Source of the DNA: Bacteroidales bacterium
Lineage (GTDB): Bacteria > Bacteroidota > Bacteroidia > Bacteroidales > UBA932
NCBI GenBank assembly: GCA_017544005.1
Contig: JAFYEZ010000039.1
Location: forward strand, 1-64,000
DNA length: 64,000 nucleotides
Direction: 5' to 3'
In this document: one piece after another, positions 1 through 8,304 of the stretch
Layout of the letters: every line of letters begins with the position of its first letter
Numbering within the stretch: position 1 is the first letter of the stretch
Notes under the pieces: generated by a model
The model's database searches: none
Seen by the model: the letters and a program-made list of their open reading frames with translations, nothing else
Told to the model about the DNA's origin: nothing
Program-made: the position numbers and the translations under genes

Positions 1-530
1 AGATTGAAGTGACCTTCGATATCGACGCCAACGGCATCCTGAATGTATCGGCCAAGGACAAAGCGACCGGCAAGGAGCAGAACATCCGGATCGAAGCTTC
101 CTCGGGTCTGAGCGAAGACGAAATCAAGCGCATGCGCGACGAGGCCAAGGCCAACGAAGAGGCCGACAAGAAGGAGAAGGAGCGCATCGACAAGATCAAC
201 GCAGCAGATGCCATGATCTTCCAGAGCGAGAAGAACCTGAAGGACTACGGCGACAAGATCCCCGCTGACAAGAAGGGCGCCATCGAGACGGCACTCGGCC
301 AGCTCAAGGATGCCCACAAGAGCCAGAATATCGCCGATATCGACCGCGCCAGCGAAGCGCTGAACAACGCTTGGCATGCCGCTTCCGAAGATATGGCCAA
401 AGCCGCACAGGGCGGCGCAGGCGCTCCGGGTGCCGGCTTCCAGGGCGGCGCGCAGCAGGGCCCGCAGGGCGGCTCTTCCGACAAGGGCGGCGACAACGTC
501 CAAGACGCTGATTTCGAGGAAGTGAAATAA
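1..530 (+). CDS. dnaK: Chaperone DnaK (Hsp70), C-terminal part, truncated by window edge
   Basis: The reading frame is already open at base 3, so only the last ~176 codons are present. The visible part begins in the last strands of the substrate-binding beta domain ([15 protein letters not shown]), continues through the charged helical lid, and ends in a Gly/Gln/Ala-rich flexible tail finishing ADFEEVK, close to the usual EEVD-like end of bacterial DnaK. The protein is a cytosolic ATP-dependent folding chaperone working with DnaJ and GrpE; neither partner is in the window. The gene stops 10 bases before trmO, so the two may be co-transcribed. Identity is secure from the lid and tail; the ATPase domain cannot be checked. 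Confidence 0.97.
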   Translation, partial: IEVTFDIDANGILNVSAKDKATGKEQNIRIEASSGLSEDEIKRMRDEAKANEEADKKEKERIDKINAADAMIFQSEKNLKDYGDKIPADKKGAIETALGQLKDAHKSQNIADIDRASEALNNAWHAASEDMAKAAQGGAGAPGAGFQGGAQQGPQGGSSDKGGDNVQDADFEEVK

Positions 531-540
531 GCCTCTGACG

Positions 541-1215
541 ATGGAAATCATTGCGCACATCCACAACGATTTCCCCACCAAATTCGGGCTGCCGCGACAG
601 AGCGCCCTCGCGCCTTCGCTCCGCTCGAGAATTACCTTCGAGCCTGCCTACCGCAACAAGGATGCGGTACGCGGGCTCGAGGGTTTTTCGCATATCTGGC
701 TGATCTGGGAGTTCTCCGAATCGATGCGTCCCGCCGGAGCGTGGTCTCCCACCGTCCGTCCCCCGCGGCTGGGCGGCAACACCCGCCTCGGCGTCTTTGC
801 CACCCGCTCCCCTTTCCGGCCGAACCCGATCGGCCTCTCCTGCGTAGAACTCGAAGCGATCGACCTGACCGCTTCCGATGCGCCGGCCCTGATCGTCACC
901 GGAGCCGACCTGATGGACGGAACCCCCATCTACGACATCAAGCCCTACCTGCCGGGCACGGAATCCCACCCGGAGGCGCGGGACGGCTTTGTGGGGGCTG
1001 CCCCCTGGAGGCCGCTCCAGGTCGAGATCCCCGGTGAAATCCGCGCCGACCTCGAACAAAAACTGGACAAAAACCAGTTACAAACTCTCATCGAAATCCT
1101 CGAACAGGATCCCCGTCCGGCTTACCAGGATGCGCCGGAACGCGTTTACGGCATTTCTTACGCAGGTCTGGATATCCACTTCAGGGTAGAAGGTTTCAAT
1201 TTGAAACTATGTTAG
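541..1215 (+). CDS. trmO: TrmO-type tRNA (t6A37) N6-methyltransferase, TsaA/YaeB family
   Basis: A 224-residue protein with the family signature RPNPIGLS (about residues 95-102) followed by GADLMDGTPIYDIKPYLP, the conserved SAM-binding beta-barrel core of the TsaA-like/UPF0066 family. Family members methylate N6 of threonylcarbamoyl-adenosine at position 37 of tRNA-Thr, giving m6t6A. The C-terminal ~75 residues match the smaller second domain of the long TrmO form (RVYGISYAGLDIHFRV near the end). It lies 10 bases after dnaK and is followed by an intrinsic terminator, so it probably closes that transcript. Function is inferred from the family. Confidence 0.88.
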   Translation: MEIIAHIHNDFPTKFGLPRQSALAPSLRSRITFEPAYRNKDAVRGLEGFSHIWLIWEFSESMRPAGAWSPTVRPPRLGGNTRLGVFATRSPFRPNPIGLSCVELEAIDLTASDAPALIVTGADLMDGTPIYDIKPYLPGTESHPEARDGFVGAAPWRPLQVEIPGEIRADLEQKLDKNQLQTLIEILEQDPRPAYQDAPERVYGISYAGLDIHFRVEGFNLKLC

Positions 1216-1273
1216 CAGATTATTGACCATTGTCTCAGGAATTCTCCCCGAATCGTTGATATAACAAATTGCC

Positions 1274-1297
1274 GCGCCTTCCCGGGCGCTTTTTTTT
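1274..1297 (+). terminator. Intrinsic terminator after trmO
   Basis: GCGCC (1274-1278), loop TTCCCG, GGCGC (1285-1289), then a run of eight T (1290-1297). It separates the dnaK-trmO transcript from the fimbrial operon promoter about 80 bases downstream. Confidence 0.8.
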
Positions 1298-1376
1298 ATA
1301 TTTAACCGCCACTTTCATTTATTTAAAAAAACGCTGTTTTAACGAACTTTTCGCTAAAAAAAGCGTAAAAAATGAT

Positions 1377-1384
1377 TACCTTTG
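1377..1384 (+). promoter_or_regulatory. Bacteroidetes -7 promoter box of the fimbrial operon
   Basis: TACCTTTG matches the Bacteroidetes sigma-ABfr -7 consensus TAnnTTTG. It sits 33 bases before the ATG of the first fimbrial gene, in an AT-rich region (about 1297-1400) after the trmO terminator. The -33 element is only weakly recognisable. The predicted leader would be short (about 25 bases) and would contain the C9 tract. Confidence 0.7.
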
Positions 1385-1407
1385 TGGGATTTTTGACCAA
1401 TACTATA

Positions 1408-1416
1408 CCCCCCCCC
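1408..1416 (+). repeat. C9 homopolymer just before the fimbrial operon start codon
   Basis: Nine consecutive C residues at 1408-1416, one base (G1417) before ATG 1418. It occupies the place where a ribosome-binding site would sit and lies inside the predicted 5' leader. Such tracts are prone to slipped-strand length change; whether this one varies cannot be seen from one sequence. Confidence 0.9.
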
Positions 1417-1417
1417 G

Positions 1418-3061
1418 ATGGGAAAGTGGCGTAACATATTGATAATCTGCCTTCTGGTTGGCGCATTTGCGAAAGGAGCCGCTCAAACTGCCACTCCGGC
1501 ACATGACTTGTCTATCCGTCATAACCTTATTTATGACGCTACCGGAACTTTCCCGAATATCGGTTTTGAGTATAACCTCGACGATTACTGGAGCCTCGGC
1601 ATGAACGCCGGCCTCAAACCCTGGCCGCGTTTCTTCCCGTGGGACCTCGACAATACGACCAATACCCGCCACCAGCGGCATTTCCTGGTCGCGCCTGAGC
1701 TGCGCTACTATCTCGGAGGCACTCCGTTCATGGGCCATTTCGTGGGAAGCGACCTGATCTACAGCCATTACAACGTCGGCAACTACAAATTTCCCTTCGG
1801 CCTCTACCCCGCCCTTCAGACCGAACGCTGGCAGGGTGACTTCGCGGGCCTGGGCGTCTTCTACGGCTACGCATGGCGTCTCGCGCGCCATTGGAGCCTC
1901 GAGGCGGAAGCCGGCATCGGCCTGGGCTGGGCCGGTCTCAAACGCTACAAGTGCGAACACTGCGGCACGCAGATTGGCGGCTACACCAATAAATTAGGTG
2001 TCATTCCCAAACTGGGTCTGAATATCGCCTACAATACCGGCAAGATCGGCCAGATGGATGAGCCCGTGGCTCCGCTCGCACCCGCCGAGCCCACTGAGCC
2101 GCAGAAGCCCGTCGAGGTCACGGCGCCCGAACCTTTCGCTCCGGAAGAGCCCGTCAAACCGGCCACCCTGGGCGACAAGATTGCCGAGTCCATCCCCTGG
2201 GTTCTTTCCATGGACGAGTACCGTCCGGTGGAGGAACTTCCCTTCCCGGGCAAAGACAGCATCCTTTACGTTCACTTTGAACTGGACCGTCACCGCCTGC
2301 TTCGCGATTTCCCCACCAATCCCGCCGAACTGAAGGTTTACCCCGCCAACGGCGTGATCCTCGACTCCATCGTCATCCTGACGCGGCTGCTCAACGCCTC
2401 CCCGGACAACGAGATGAAACTGATTCAGATTGTGGGTATGGCCTCCATCGACGGCCCCTATCCGCACAATGTCGAGTTGGGTAAGAACCGCGCCAAAGCC
2501 CTGAAAGATTATGTGCAGAATGAAACCGGCCTGGACGACGATCATTTCGAGACCTGCGGCAAGGGCGAGGCCTGGGACTGGTTCCGCAACCAGCTGGAAA
2601 GACTGCAGGGAACGGGAGGCAGCGGTTTGAGTGCAGCCGACGTGGACGAACTGCTCTCCATTCTCGACACGGTTCCCGATCCGGACCAGCGCGAGCGGCT
2701 CATCAAATCGAATCGCCGCCGCTATGCGATTCTGCGCGACAGCATCCTGGCCGACCAGCGTAACTCAGGTTATATCCGCATGTACTTCAGCCGTAGCCCG
2801 GAGGTTCAGGCTGAGGTGGAACGCACGAGCGCGAAGGAAGTTGCCGAGCGTAACGAAGCCTGCCTGGCCGCCTGGAAAGAGCAGCAAGCCGCCTACGAGA
2901 ATTATCTCGAGCAGCAGCGCGCCTACGAAGCTGCCTGCAAGCAGTATGAAGAAGATCTCAAACACTACGAAGCCGCCAAGGCGGAGTACGAAGAACAATA
3001 CAAAGAATACCTACAAGCGATGGAGCGCTACCGCAAATGGCGGCGTGTCAACCGTAAATAA
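1418..3061 (+). CDS. DUF3575 plus OmpA-like fimbria-associated outer-membrane protein
   Basis: 547 residues. Residues 1-22 are a Sec signal peptide ending AKGAAQ, with no lipobox. About 30-205 form a DUF3575-type beta-barrel-like domain (NIGFEYNLDDYWSLGMNAG, many aromatic strands), about 212-250 a Pro/Glu-rich linker, and about 275-440 an OmpA-like region (YVHFELDRHRL ... NVELGKNRAKALKDYV) of the kind that binds peptidoglycan. The last ~100 residues are an Ala/Glu/Tyr-rich helical coiled coil (repeats such as YEAAKAEYEEQYKEY). DUF3575 proteins commonly accompany type V fimbrial genes in Bacteroidales. As first gene of the operon it may form the outer-membrane platform or a regulator-like assembly factor; that role is inference. 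The start is chosen because the signal peptide begins there. Confidence 0.8.
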   Translation: MGKWRNILIICLLVGAFAKGAAQTATPAHDLSIRHNLIYDATGTFPNIGFEYNLDDYWSLGMNAGLKPWPRFFPWDLDNTTNTRHQRHFLVAPELRYYLGGTPFMGHFVGSDLIYSHYNVGNYKFPFGLYPALQTERWQGDFAGLGVFYGYAWRLARHWSLEAEAGIGLGWAGLKRYKCEHCGTQIGGYTNKLGVIPKLGLNIAYNTGKIGQMDEPVAPLAPAEPTEPQKPVEVTAPEPFAPEEPVKPATLGDKIAESIPWVLSMDEYRPVEELPFPGKDSILYVHFELDRHRLLRDFPTNPAELKVYPANGVILDSIVILTRLLNASPDNEMKLIQIVGMASIDGPYPHNVELGKNRAKALKDYVQNETGLDDDHFETCGKGEAWDWFRNQLERLQGTGGSGLSAADVDELLSILDTVPDPDQRERLIKSNRRRYAILRDSILADQRNSGYIRMYFSRSPEVQAEVERTSAKEVAERNEACLAAWKEQQAAYENYLEQQRAYEAACKQYEEDLKHYEAAKAEYEEQYKEYLQAMERYRKWRRVNRK

Positions 3062-3109
3062 GTAGACAATTTATTATTAATGTTTAACTATAATTCTCAC
3101 CCTGAAAAG

Positions 3110-5224
3110 ATGAAAAAAGTCCTTCAGATCGCCCTCGTCGGTGCTGTTGCACTGGCCGGGCTCACGGCCTGCCACAGAGAGCAGGTTCCCGTCAACCCCA
3201 CGTATGACCCGTTGAAAGGGACTCTCACCACGGAGTTCGTTTTCAACGTATCTACCGGTAACACCCCTGCAACCCGTATGACGGCAGCCAACACCCAGGC
3301 TACCACGGCAAACGATTTCCTCGGTATTACCGACGCACAGCTTTTCGCCTACAAGCTCGGTACGAGCAATGACGGCAAGCGTGTCGCTGCTGCTACGACG
3401 GCCGACAAGACCTATTCGCTGGGCGAAATCCTCGCTCCGGGCGCACTTGATCCCGACGGCTCCCCGCAGTCCCGCCGTGTCATCGAACTGGCTATCCCTG
3501 TTGAGACCAACGCCCTGATGTTCTGGGGTAAGGCTCCGAGTGCAGATGCCAACGCAAACGGCAAGATTACTTTCAATGCGGCCAATTCCGACATCACCAA
3601 CCACGCATTCTCCCTGACGTCCCGTCTGGCTGAAGCTACTGCACAGACCTCGTTCCAGCACTATCAGGATGTGATGGCCATACTGTTCAACCGTGTCGTC
3701 CAGGCCGGTTATACGGCTGCGGCAGGCGCTTGCGTCTGGTCGATTCCGGATCCGGATGAGTCCAACGCTGCCGCCATCGACCTCAAATGGAGTGACTATG
3801 TAACGGTCGGTGCCGGCAGTGTCCTCTCCAAAAAGGCAACTGACCCGTACAACCCCTCCGACCCGATGTCCGCCCTCGGTGAAATCCTCGCTGAGGCATT
3901 CCTGACCATCAATACGGTCTATCCGAACGAAGTCCGTGCCGGTTCCGGTCCTGCAGTCCACTACATGATGGCTGACCTCTACAACGTAATCCACAACATC
4001 ACGACGGCTGTGCCGACTACCTATAATGAATATGTCGCTCAGCGCGTTGCACTGGCTGTTGAGACTGAGATCCTCAAGATCGTCGACGTGAACGGTGTTC
4101 TCCGTGACATCTCTACGCTCCAGACGAACGCCGGCACCTCTTACACGGATGTCACTTCGTCCCTCGACAACTTCCCGTCAACCACCCACAACCTCCCGAT
4201 GGGCGTTTCCCAGATGAAGGTCACCATCGCCAATGCCGCTCCCGTCGCTACCTGGGAATTCGCTTCCAGCGTGAAGACCTCTGCGATTGCCGGTGGTTCG
4301 GTCAGCTACCTGAACTACACCTACCCGGCTGAAATCTGCTACTATGGCAACAGCCCGATCCGTGTTTCCGACGATACCCATATCACGGCCGAGTATCCTG
4401 ACGGAACCGCAAACTGGGACAACGACGCTTCCTGGACCGCTGACTGGACCAAGAACAAACACGTCCTCTCCACCACCCGCAGCGTGGCTATGCGCGACAA
4501 CATCAACTACGGCTCCGCCCTCTTCAAGAGCACGGTTCGCTACGGCGCCGCTACCCTTGAGGACAACAATGCTGCCATCCAGCTTGCCCGCAACAGCGCA
4601 ACGGAGGCAAACAAACAGATCACCGCTTCCGCCGGCCAGTTCACCCTTTCCGGTATCCTGATCGGTGGTCAGGACCAGACCGTCGGCTGGAACTACCTGC
4701 CTAAGACGAACAGCTTCACCTATGTCATCTATGACAAGGCGGTTGTGAGCGCAACCATTCCTGCTTACGGCGAGACCGGTACGGCAAACTACACGCTGGT
4801 TTGGGACAACTACAACTCCAGCCTTGCCGTTGACGGCCAGATGAAGGTTTACGTGGCACTCGAACTCGTGAACAACACGGGCGAAGCATTCTGGGGCCGC
4901 GACAACCTCATCCGCCAGGGCGGTACTTTCTACCTCGTCGGCGAACTCGATCCGGCCGCCGGTGGTCTGGCAGCCATTACCTGGCCGACCAACTACGCAC
5001 TTCCGCCGTATCGTTCCGACGTCGGCCACGAGGGTGAAACGCTTGAAGCAACCCGCGTATTCATTCAGGACTACATGACCTCCGCTGACTTCGTGATCGG
5101 AGCAACTTCCCTCCAGAACGCTTACGTGACGGTTCCTGACCTGCGTTCCACGCAGATCTCCCTGGGTCTCTCCGTGGATCTCGCATGGTCCACCGGTCTG
5201 AACTTCGGCGACGTGAATCTCTAA
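3110..5224 (+). CDS. Major fimbrillin lipoprotein, Mfa1/type V pilin family
   Basis: 704 residues from the ATG at 3110; an in-frame ATG at 3080 adds ten residues ahead of the signal peptide and is less likely. Lipoprotein signal with lipobox LTAC (Cys21). Then comes the typical fimbrillin N-terminus FVFNVSTG...PATRMT, where Arg56 is a plausible trypsin-like maturation site, as for P. gingivalis Mfa1/FimA, whose removed N-terminal strand makes room for donor-strand polymerisation. The C-terminal third carries the Mfa1 hallmark block VALELVNNTGEAFWGRDN...GGTFYLVGEL. It is homologous along that part to the protein at 6298-8301. Its position directly before an Mfa2-like anchor supports the major shaft subunit role. 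Confidence 0.85.
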   Translation: MKKVLQIALVGAVALAGLTACHREQVPVNPTYDPLKGTLTTEFVFNVSTGNTPATRMTAANTQATTANDFLGITDAQLFAYKLGTSNDGKRVAAATTADKTYSLGEILAPGALDPDGSPQSRRVIELAIPVETNALMFWGKAPSADANANGKITFNAANSDITNHAFSLTSRLAEATAQTSFQHYQDVMAILFNRVVQAGYTAAAGACVWSIPDPDESNAAAIDLKWSDYVTVGAGSVLSKKATDPYNPSDPMSALGEILAEAFLTINTVYPNEVRAGSGPAVHYMMADLYNVIHNITTAVPTTYNEYVAQRVALAVETEILKIVDVNGVLRDISTLQTNAGTSYTDVTSSLDNFPSTTHNLPMGVSQMKVTIANAAPVATWEFASSVKTSAIAGGSVSYLNYTYPAEICYYGNSPIRVSDDTHITAEYPDGTANWDNDASWTADWTKNKHVLSTTRSVAMRDNINYGSALFKSTVRYGAATLEDNNAAIQLARNSATEANKQITASAGQFTLSGILIGGQDQTVGWNYLPKTNSFTYVIYDKAVVSATIPAYGETGTANYTLVWDNYNSSLAVDGQMKVYVALELVNNTGEAFWGRDNLIRQGGTFYLVGELDPAAGGLAAITWPTNYALPPYRSDVGHEGETLEATRVFIQDYMTSADFVIGATSLQNAYVTVPDLRSTQISLGLSVDLAWSTGLNFGDVNL

Positions 5225-5254
5225 TTCTGATCCTCGTTCCGCATCCATCCGATT

Positions 5255-6283
5255 GTGAACCGTTCACTCAGAAAACTGATTATGATTCTCCTCATCGGGG
5301 CGGCAGCCATCCCCGGCTGCTGCCTCGTTGACGAGGATTTAACCAATTGTGGCTGGAACTACAGCATGAATTATCAGATGCTGCTGGTCACCAATCTGAC
5401 GACGGAACTCAACACGGAACTCTCCCTGACCGAGGATGCCGACATCCGTACGGCGCTCGGCGCCAAGATGGGCGAGATCTTCAAGGACTATGCGAACGAC
5501 GTGGACCTCTCCTTCTACGGTCTCTCCGGCGAGATGCCCCGCAAGCATCACGAGGTGCAGAAAATGGACGGTAACCGCGCCACCTACACCATCTATCTCC
5601 CGGTAGACGACTACATGAACCTTTCCATCGCCAACCTGCAGGACAATCCGCAGGTCAAACTCGAAAACGACGAGCTCTGTGCTTCGTCCACCATCGCCCA
5701 GCTTCCCTACGAAGTCAAGGCCCCGGTTCCGGACACGGTTGGCATCCACCACACCGGTCTCTTCACCGCCCGGCTCCAGATGACCGTGCTCTCCAACGTA
5801 GACCAGACCTTCAACGTTCACCTCTACATGGCCAACTCGGGTTGTGCCTTCGTGGTGGACACCACTGGTAGCGGCGTCAAAGACCTGCAGGTGGTTATGA
5901 CGGGTTTTGCCACCCGCTTCGACCTGCTTGACAGCCTCTACCACTACGACAACTCGCCCGTGGTCCGCACCGTGCGGCTCGATCCGGGCAGCGGTTCACA
6001 GATCGCTTTCTACAGCGTCAACTTCCCATCGCCGGACCCCAACCCCCTGGATCCTGAAGCGACCCTTTGGGAAATCCGCACCTACGCGACCCTCAGTGAC
6101 GACACCATCACGGAAACCAAACTGCTGGTCAGGGAACCCCTCCAGGCCGGTCAGTTCAAGATTATCAAGGGGACTTTCGACGCTTCCCGCAACGGCGCTG
6201 TGATTCCTGTCAAATCCAGCAAGGTCGGTGCCAGCGTCACACTGGATTGGCAATCCGCGGGTCACCACGTGGTCCCGCTCTAA
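5255..6283 (+). CDS. Fimbrial anchor lipoprotein, FimB/Mfa2 family
   Basis: 342 residues starting with GTG at 5255, which keeps a basic n-region (MNRSLRKL); an internal ATG at 5282 would remove it. Lipobox IPGC (Cys22), followed by LVDEDLTNCG, the motif found at the start of mature FimB/Mfa2 proteins, and a two-domain transthyretin-like beta sandwich as expected for this ~300-residue family. Mfa2 anchors the fimbrial rod to the outer membrane and limits its length. The gene directly follows the major pilin gene (30 bases), the same order as mfa1-mfa2. Family assignment is strong; anchoring is known from P. gingivalis, not shown here. Confidence 0.83.
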   Translation: MNRSLRKLIMILLIGAAAIPGCCLVDEDLTNCGWNYSMNYQMLLVTNLTTELNTELSLTEDADIRTALGAKMGEIFKDYANDVDLSFYGLSGEMPRKHHEVQKMDGNRATYTIYLPVDDYMNLSIANLQDNPQVKLENDELCASSTIAQLPYEVKAPVPDTVGIHHTGLFTARLQMTVLSNVDQTFNVHLYMANSGCAFVVDTTGSGVKDLQVVMTGFATRFDLLDSLYHYDNSPVVRTVRLDPGSGSQIAFYSVNFPSPDPNPLDPEATLWEIRTYATLSDDTITETKLLVREPLQAGQFKIIKGTFDASRNGAVIPVKSSKVGASVTLDWQSAGHHVVPL

Positions 6284-6297
6284 TATATATACAAGGT

Positions 6298-8301
6298 ATG
6301 ATGGGTACGCTTCGTCTTTTCCGCCTCGCGCTGCTGCCGGTGCTTTCCGCATCGCTGTGGCTCGCTGCGGGCTGCACGCCGGACGAAGTTCCCGCTACCT
6401 CCGACAACTCCGGCCTCGACGGCATCCGCGTCAATCTGGCCGTCCGGGTCGCCCCCACCACCGTGCAGAACGGCACCCGCACCGGCATCCCCGCCATCTC
6501 GGAGATTCAGGAGACGCCCGTTTTCCGCGGCATGCGCGATATCTATCTGATTCCCTTCGACATACATAATACCGTCTCGCTCGGTGACGAAGCCCTTTCC
6601 GCGGTGCGGCATCTGGATGACATCTCCGATGACACCGACGCCCAGGCGGTCAGCGGCGACATCTGGCACTCCGGCCTCGTGGCCAACAACAGCGCCCACC
6701 TTTACAAAGGCGTATTCCTGCCCAAGAGCACCGGCGCCGTGCTGGTTTACGGCCGCGCCGTAGCCGCCGGCAGCGATGCGGAAGATTCACAGGCATTCAA
6801 ACAGATCAACGGCTCGCTGATCATGAGCGGCATTGCGGAAAACGCCCGCACGGATACCCCCGCGGAGGTCACCTTCACGCCGGATCCGATCTACAATTCG
6901 AATGTAACGCCTGCTGCGGCCGGGAGCCTGGTGGCGCTGCTGAATCAGATTACGGGGAGCAGTTATACTTTTACCCAGGAGTATTATCGTCGTAACAGCG
7001 CAACCAGACGAACCACGAATATCACGTTATCCTGGAACGGCTCACTGAGCGGCGATACCAAACTGACAAACTTTTTTAACGAATTTACCGCGGGCGGCAA
7101 TCCTACTTCCGGTTCCGGCACCTCCATCGCAGCAGTTCTGACCAATCTCTACCGTTCCCTGCAAAGCTATCAGGTAAGTGATAATACTACGAATTATCCC
7201 CAGATTGGAGGCCAGAATCCCTACGCGTCAGCAAGCAGCAATTCGGACCGTCTAAAATACGGCCACGTTTATAAGAGTTTCTGCGACGCCATCTGCACCC
7301 GTATCGCAGGTCTCTCCGGCGTCACCGTAACCGGTTCGGGCACCTCCGCCACCGTTACGCTCAGCGATGCCAACCTCGCCGGTTTCCCCGGTAATCTTGG
7401 CCTCCCGGCCGGCTGCGCCGCCATCAAGTGGAATGGCTCCGCCTTTGCCGTAGTGAATAATTCCGACCCGGAAGCCGGTATGACCGAGCGAAACAAATAC
7501 TGCTACCCGCCTTACCTGTGGTACTACACCAACAGCCAGATCAAGACCTCGAACGTGGATAACGAAAGCGAGCACTATATCGCTGCAAAGAACACCTGGT
7601 CGGACATCCTGGACGAGTATGTGAGCGGCAACGCCGTCTCGGTCAACACCAAGGCCGTTGCCGTGCGCAACCCGCTGCGCTATGGGGTGGCCCTGCTTTC
7701 AGCCACCATTCAGGCGAATGCCGCCGTCCTGGCCGACAACGACGGCAACAATGCGACCAACGTTACGCTGGGTGCGAGCACCTTCCCGCTGCGGGCCATC
7801 GTCATCGGCAACCAGCGGGTTCAGTACTACAACTTTACCCCCAACGTCGGCTCGGATGTCGAGTATGTGCTCTACGACACCAACCTGGGCGACGCCTCGG
7901 GCAATACCCTCTATCTGACCAATACGGAATCGGCCCCCTTCAAGACGCTGGTCCTGCAGACGCCTGACAATACGAACATCACCTTTGCCCTGGAGTTCCA
8001 GAACAACAGCGGCGACAAGTTCTACGGAAAAGACGGGCAGGTCATTCCCGCCGGCGGCAATTTCTACCTCATCGGTATCCTTGACATCAAGAGCCGGGAT
8101 GAGGCGGAACGGACCGTGGGCGGCATGGTCCTCAACAGCGTTTTCACGCAGGCCTACAAGACTACGGTCAGTTTCAAAGTCAGCAGCCTGGAGAATGCCG
8201 TCAACACGATCCCCGATATGCGGGCGCCCCGCCTGGGTGTTGGCGTGACGGCCGATGTCAACTGGATTCAAGTAACCCCAACCAGCGTTCCGCTCTACTA
8301 A
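6298..8301 (+). CDS. Second Mfa1-like fimbrillin lipoprotein
   Basis: 667 residues from the ATG at 6298 (a second ATG follows at once). Lipobox LAAGC (Cys26); fimbrillin-type N-terminus with QNGTRTGIP as possible Arg cleavage site. The C-terminal third repeats the architecture of the major pilin: AVAVRNPLRYGVALLSATI / ALEFQNNSGDKFYGKDG / GGNFYLIGILD / SLENAVNTIPDMRAPRLGVGV, alignable by eye with SVAMRDNINYGSALFKSTV / ALELVNNTGEAFWGRDN and so on in 3110-5224. It is therefore a paralogue within the same operon, either an alternative shaft or an accessory pilin. The segment encoded by about 6940-7260 is visibly AT-richer than the rest. Confidence 0.78.
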   Translation: MMGTLRLFRLALLPVLSASLWLAAGCTPDEVPATSDNSGLDGIRVNLAVRVAPTTVQNGTRTGIPAISEIQETPVFRGMRDIYLIPFDIHNTVSLGDEALSAVRHLDDISDDTDAQAVSGDIWHSGLVANNSAHLYKGVFLPKSTGAVLVYGRAVAAGSDAEDSQAFKQINGSLIMSGIAENARTDTPAEVTFTPDPIYNSNVTPAAAGSLVALLNQITGSSYTFTQEYYRRNSATRRTTNITLSWNGSLSGDTKLTNFFNEFTAGGNPTSGSGTSIAAVLTNLYRSLQSYQVSDNTTNYPQIGGQNPYASASSNSDRLKYGHVYKSFCDAICTRIAGLSGVTVTGSGTSATVTLSDANLAGFPGNLGLPAGCAAIKWNGSAFAVVNNSDPEAGMTERNKYCYPPYLWYYTNSQIKTSNVDNESEHYIAAKNTWSDILDEYVSGNAVSVNTKAVAVRNPLRYGVALLSATIQANAAVLADNDGNNATNVTLGASTFPLRAIVIGNQRVQYYNFTPNVGSDVEYVLYDTNLGDASGNTLYLTNTESAPFKTLVLQTPDNTNITFALEFQNNSGDKFYGKDGQVIPAGGNFYLIGILDIKSRDEAERTVGGMVLNSVFTQAYKTTVSFKVSSLENAVNTIPDMRAPRLGVGVTADVNWIQVTPTSVPLY

Positions 8302-8304
8302 CCG

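Noticed and set aside
2029..2262. Small antisense frames within the fimbrial and porin genes
   Set aside because: They are shadows of Pro/Ala/Glu-rich codons and have no independent promoter or family resemblance.
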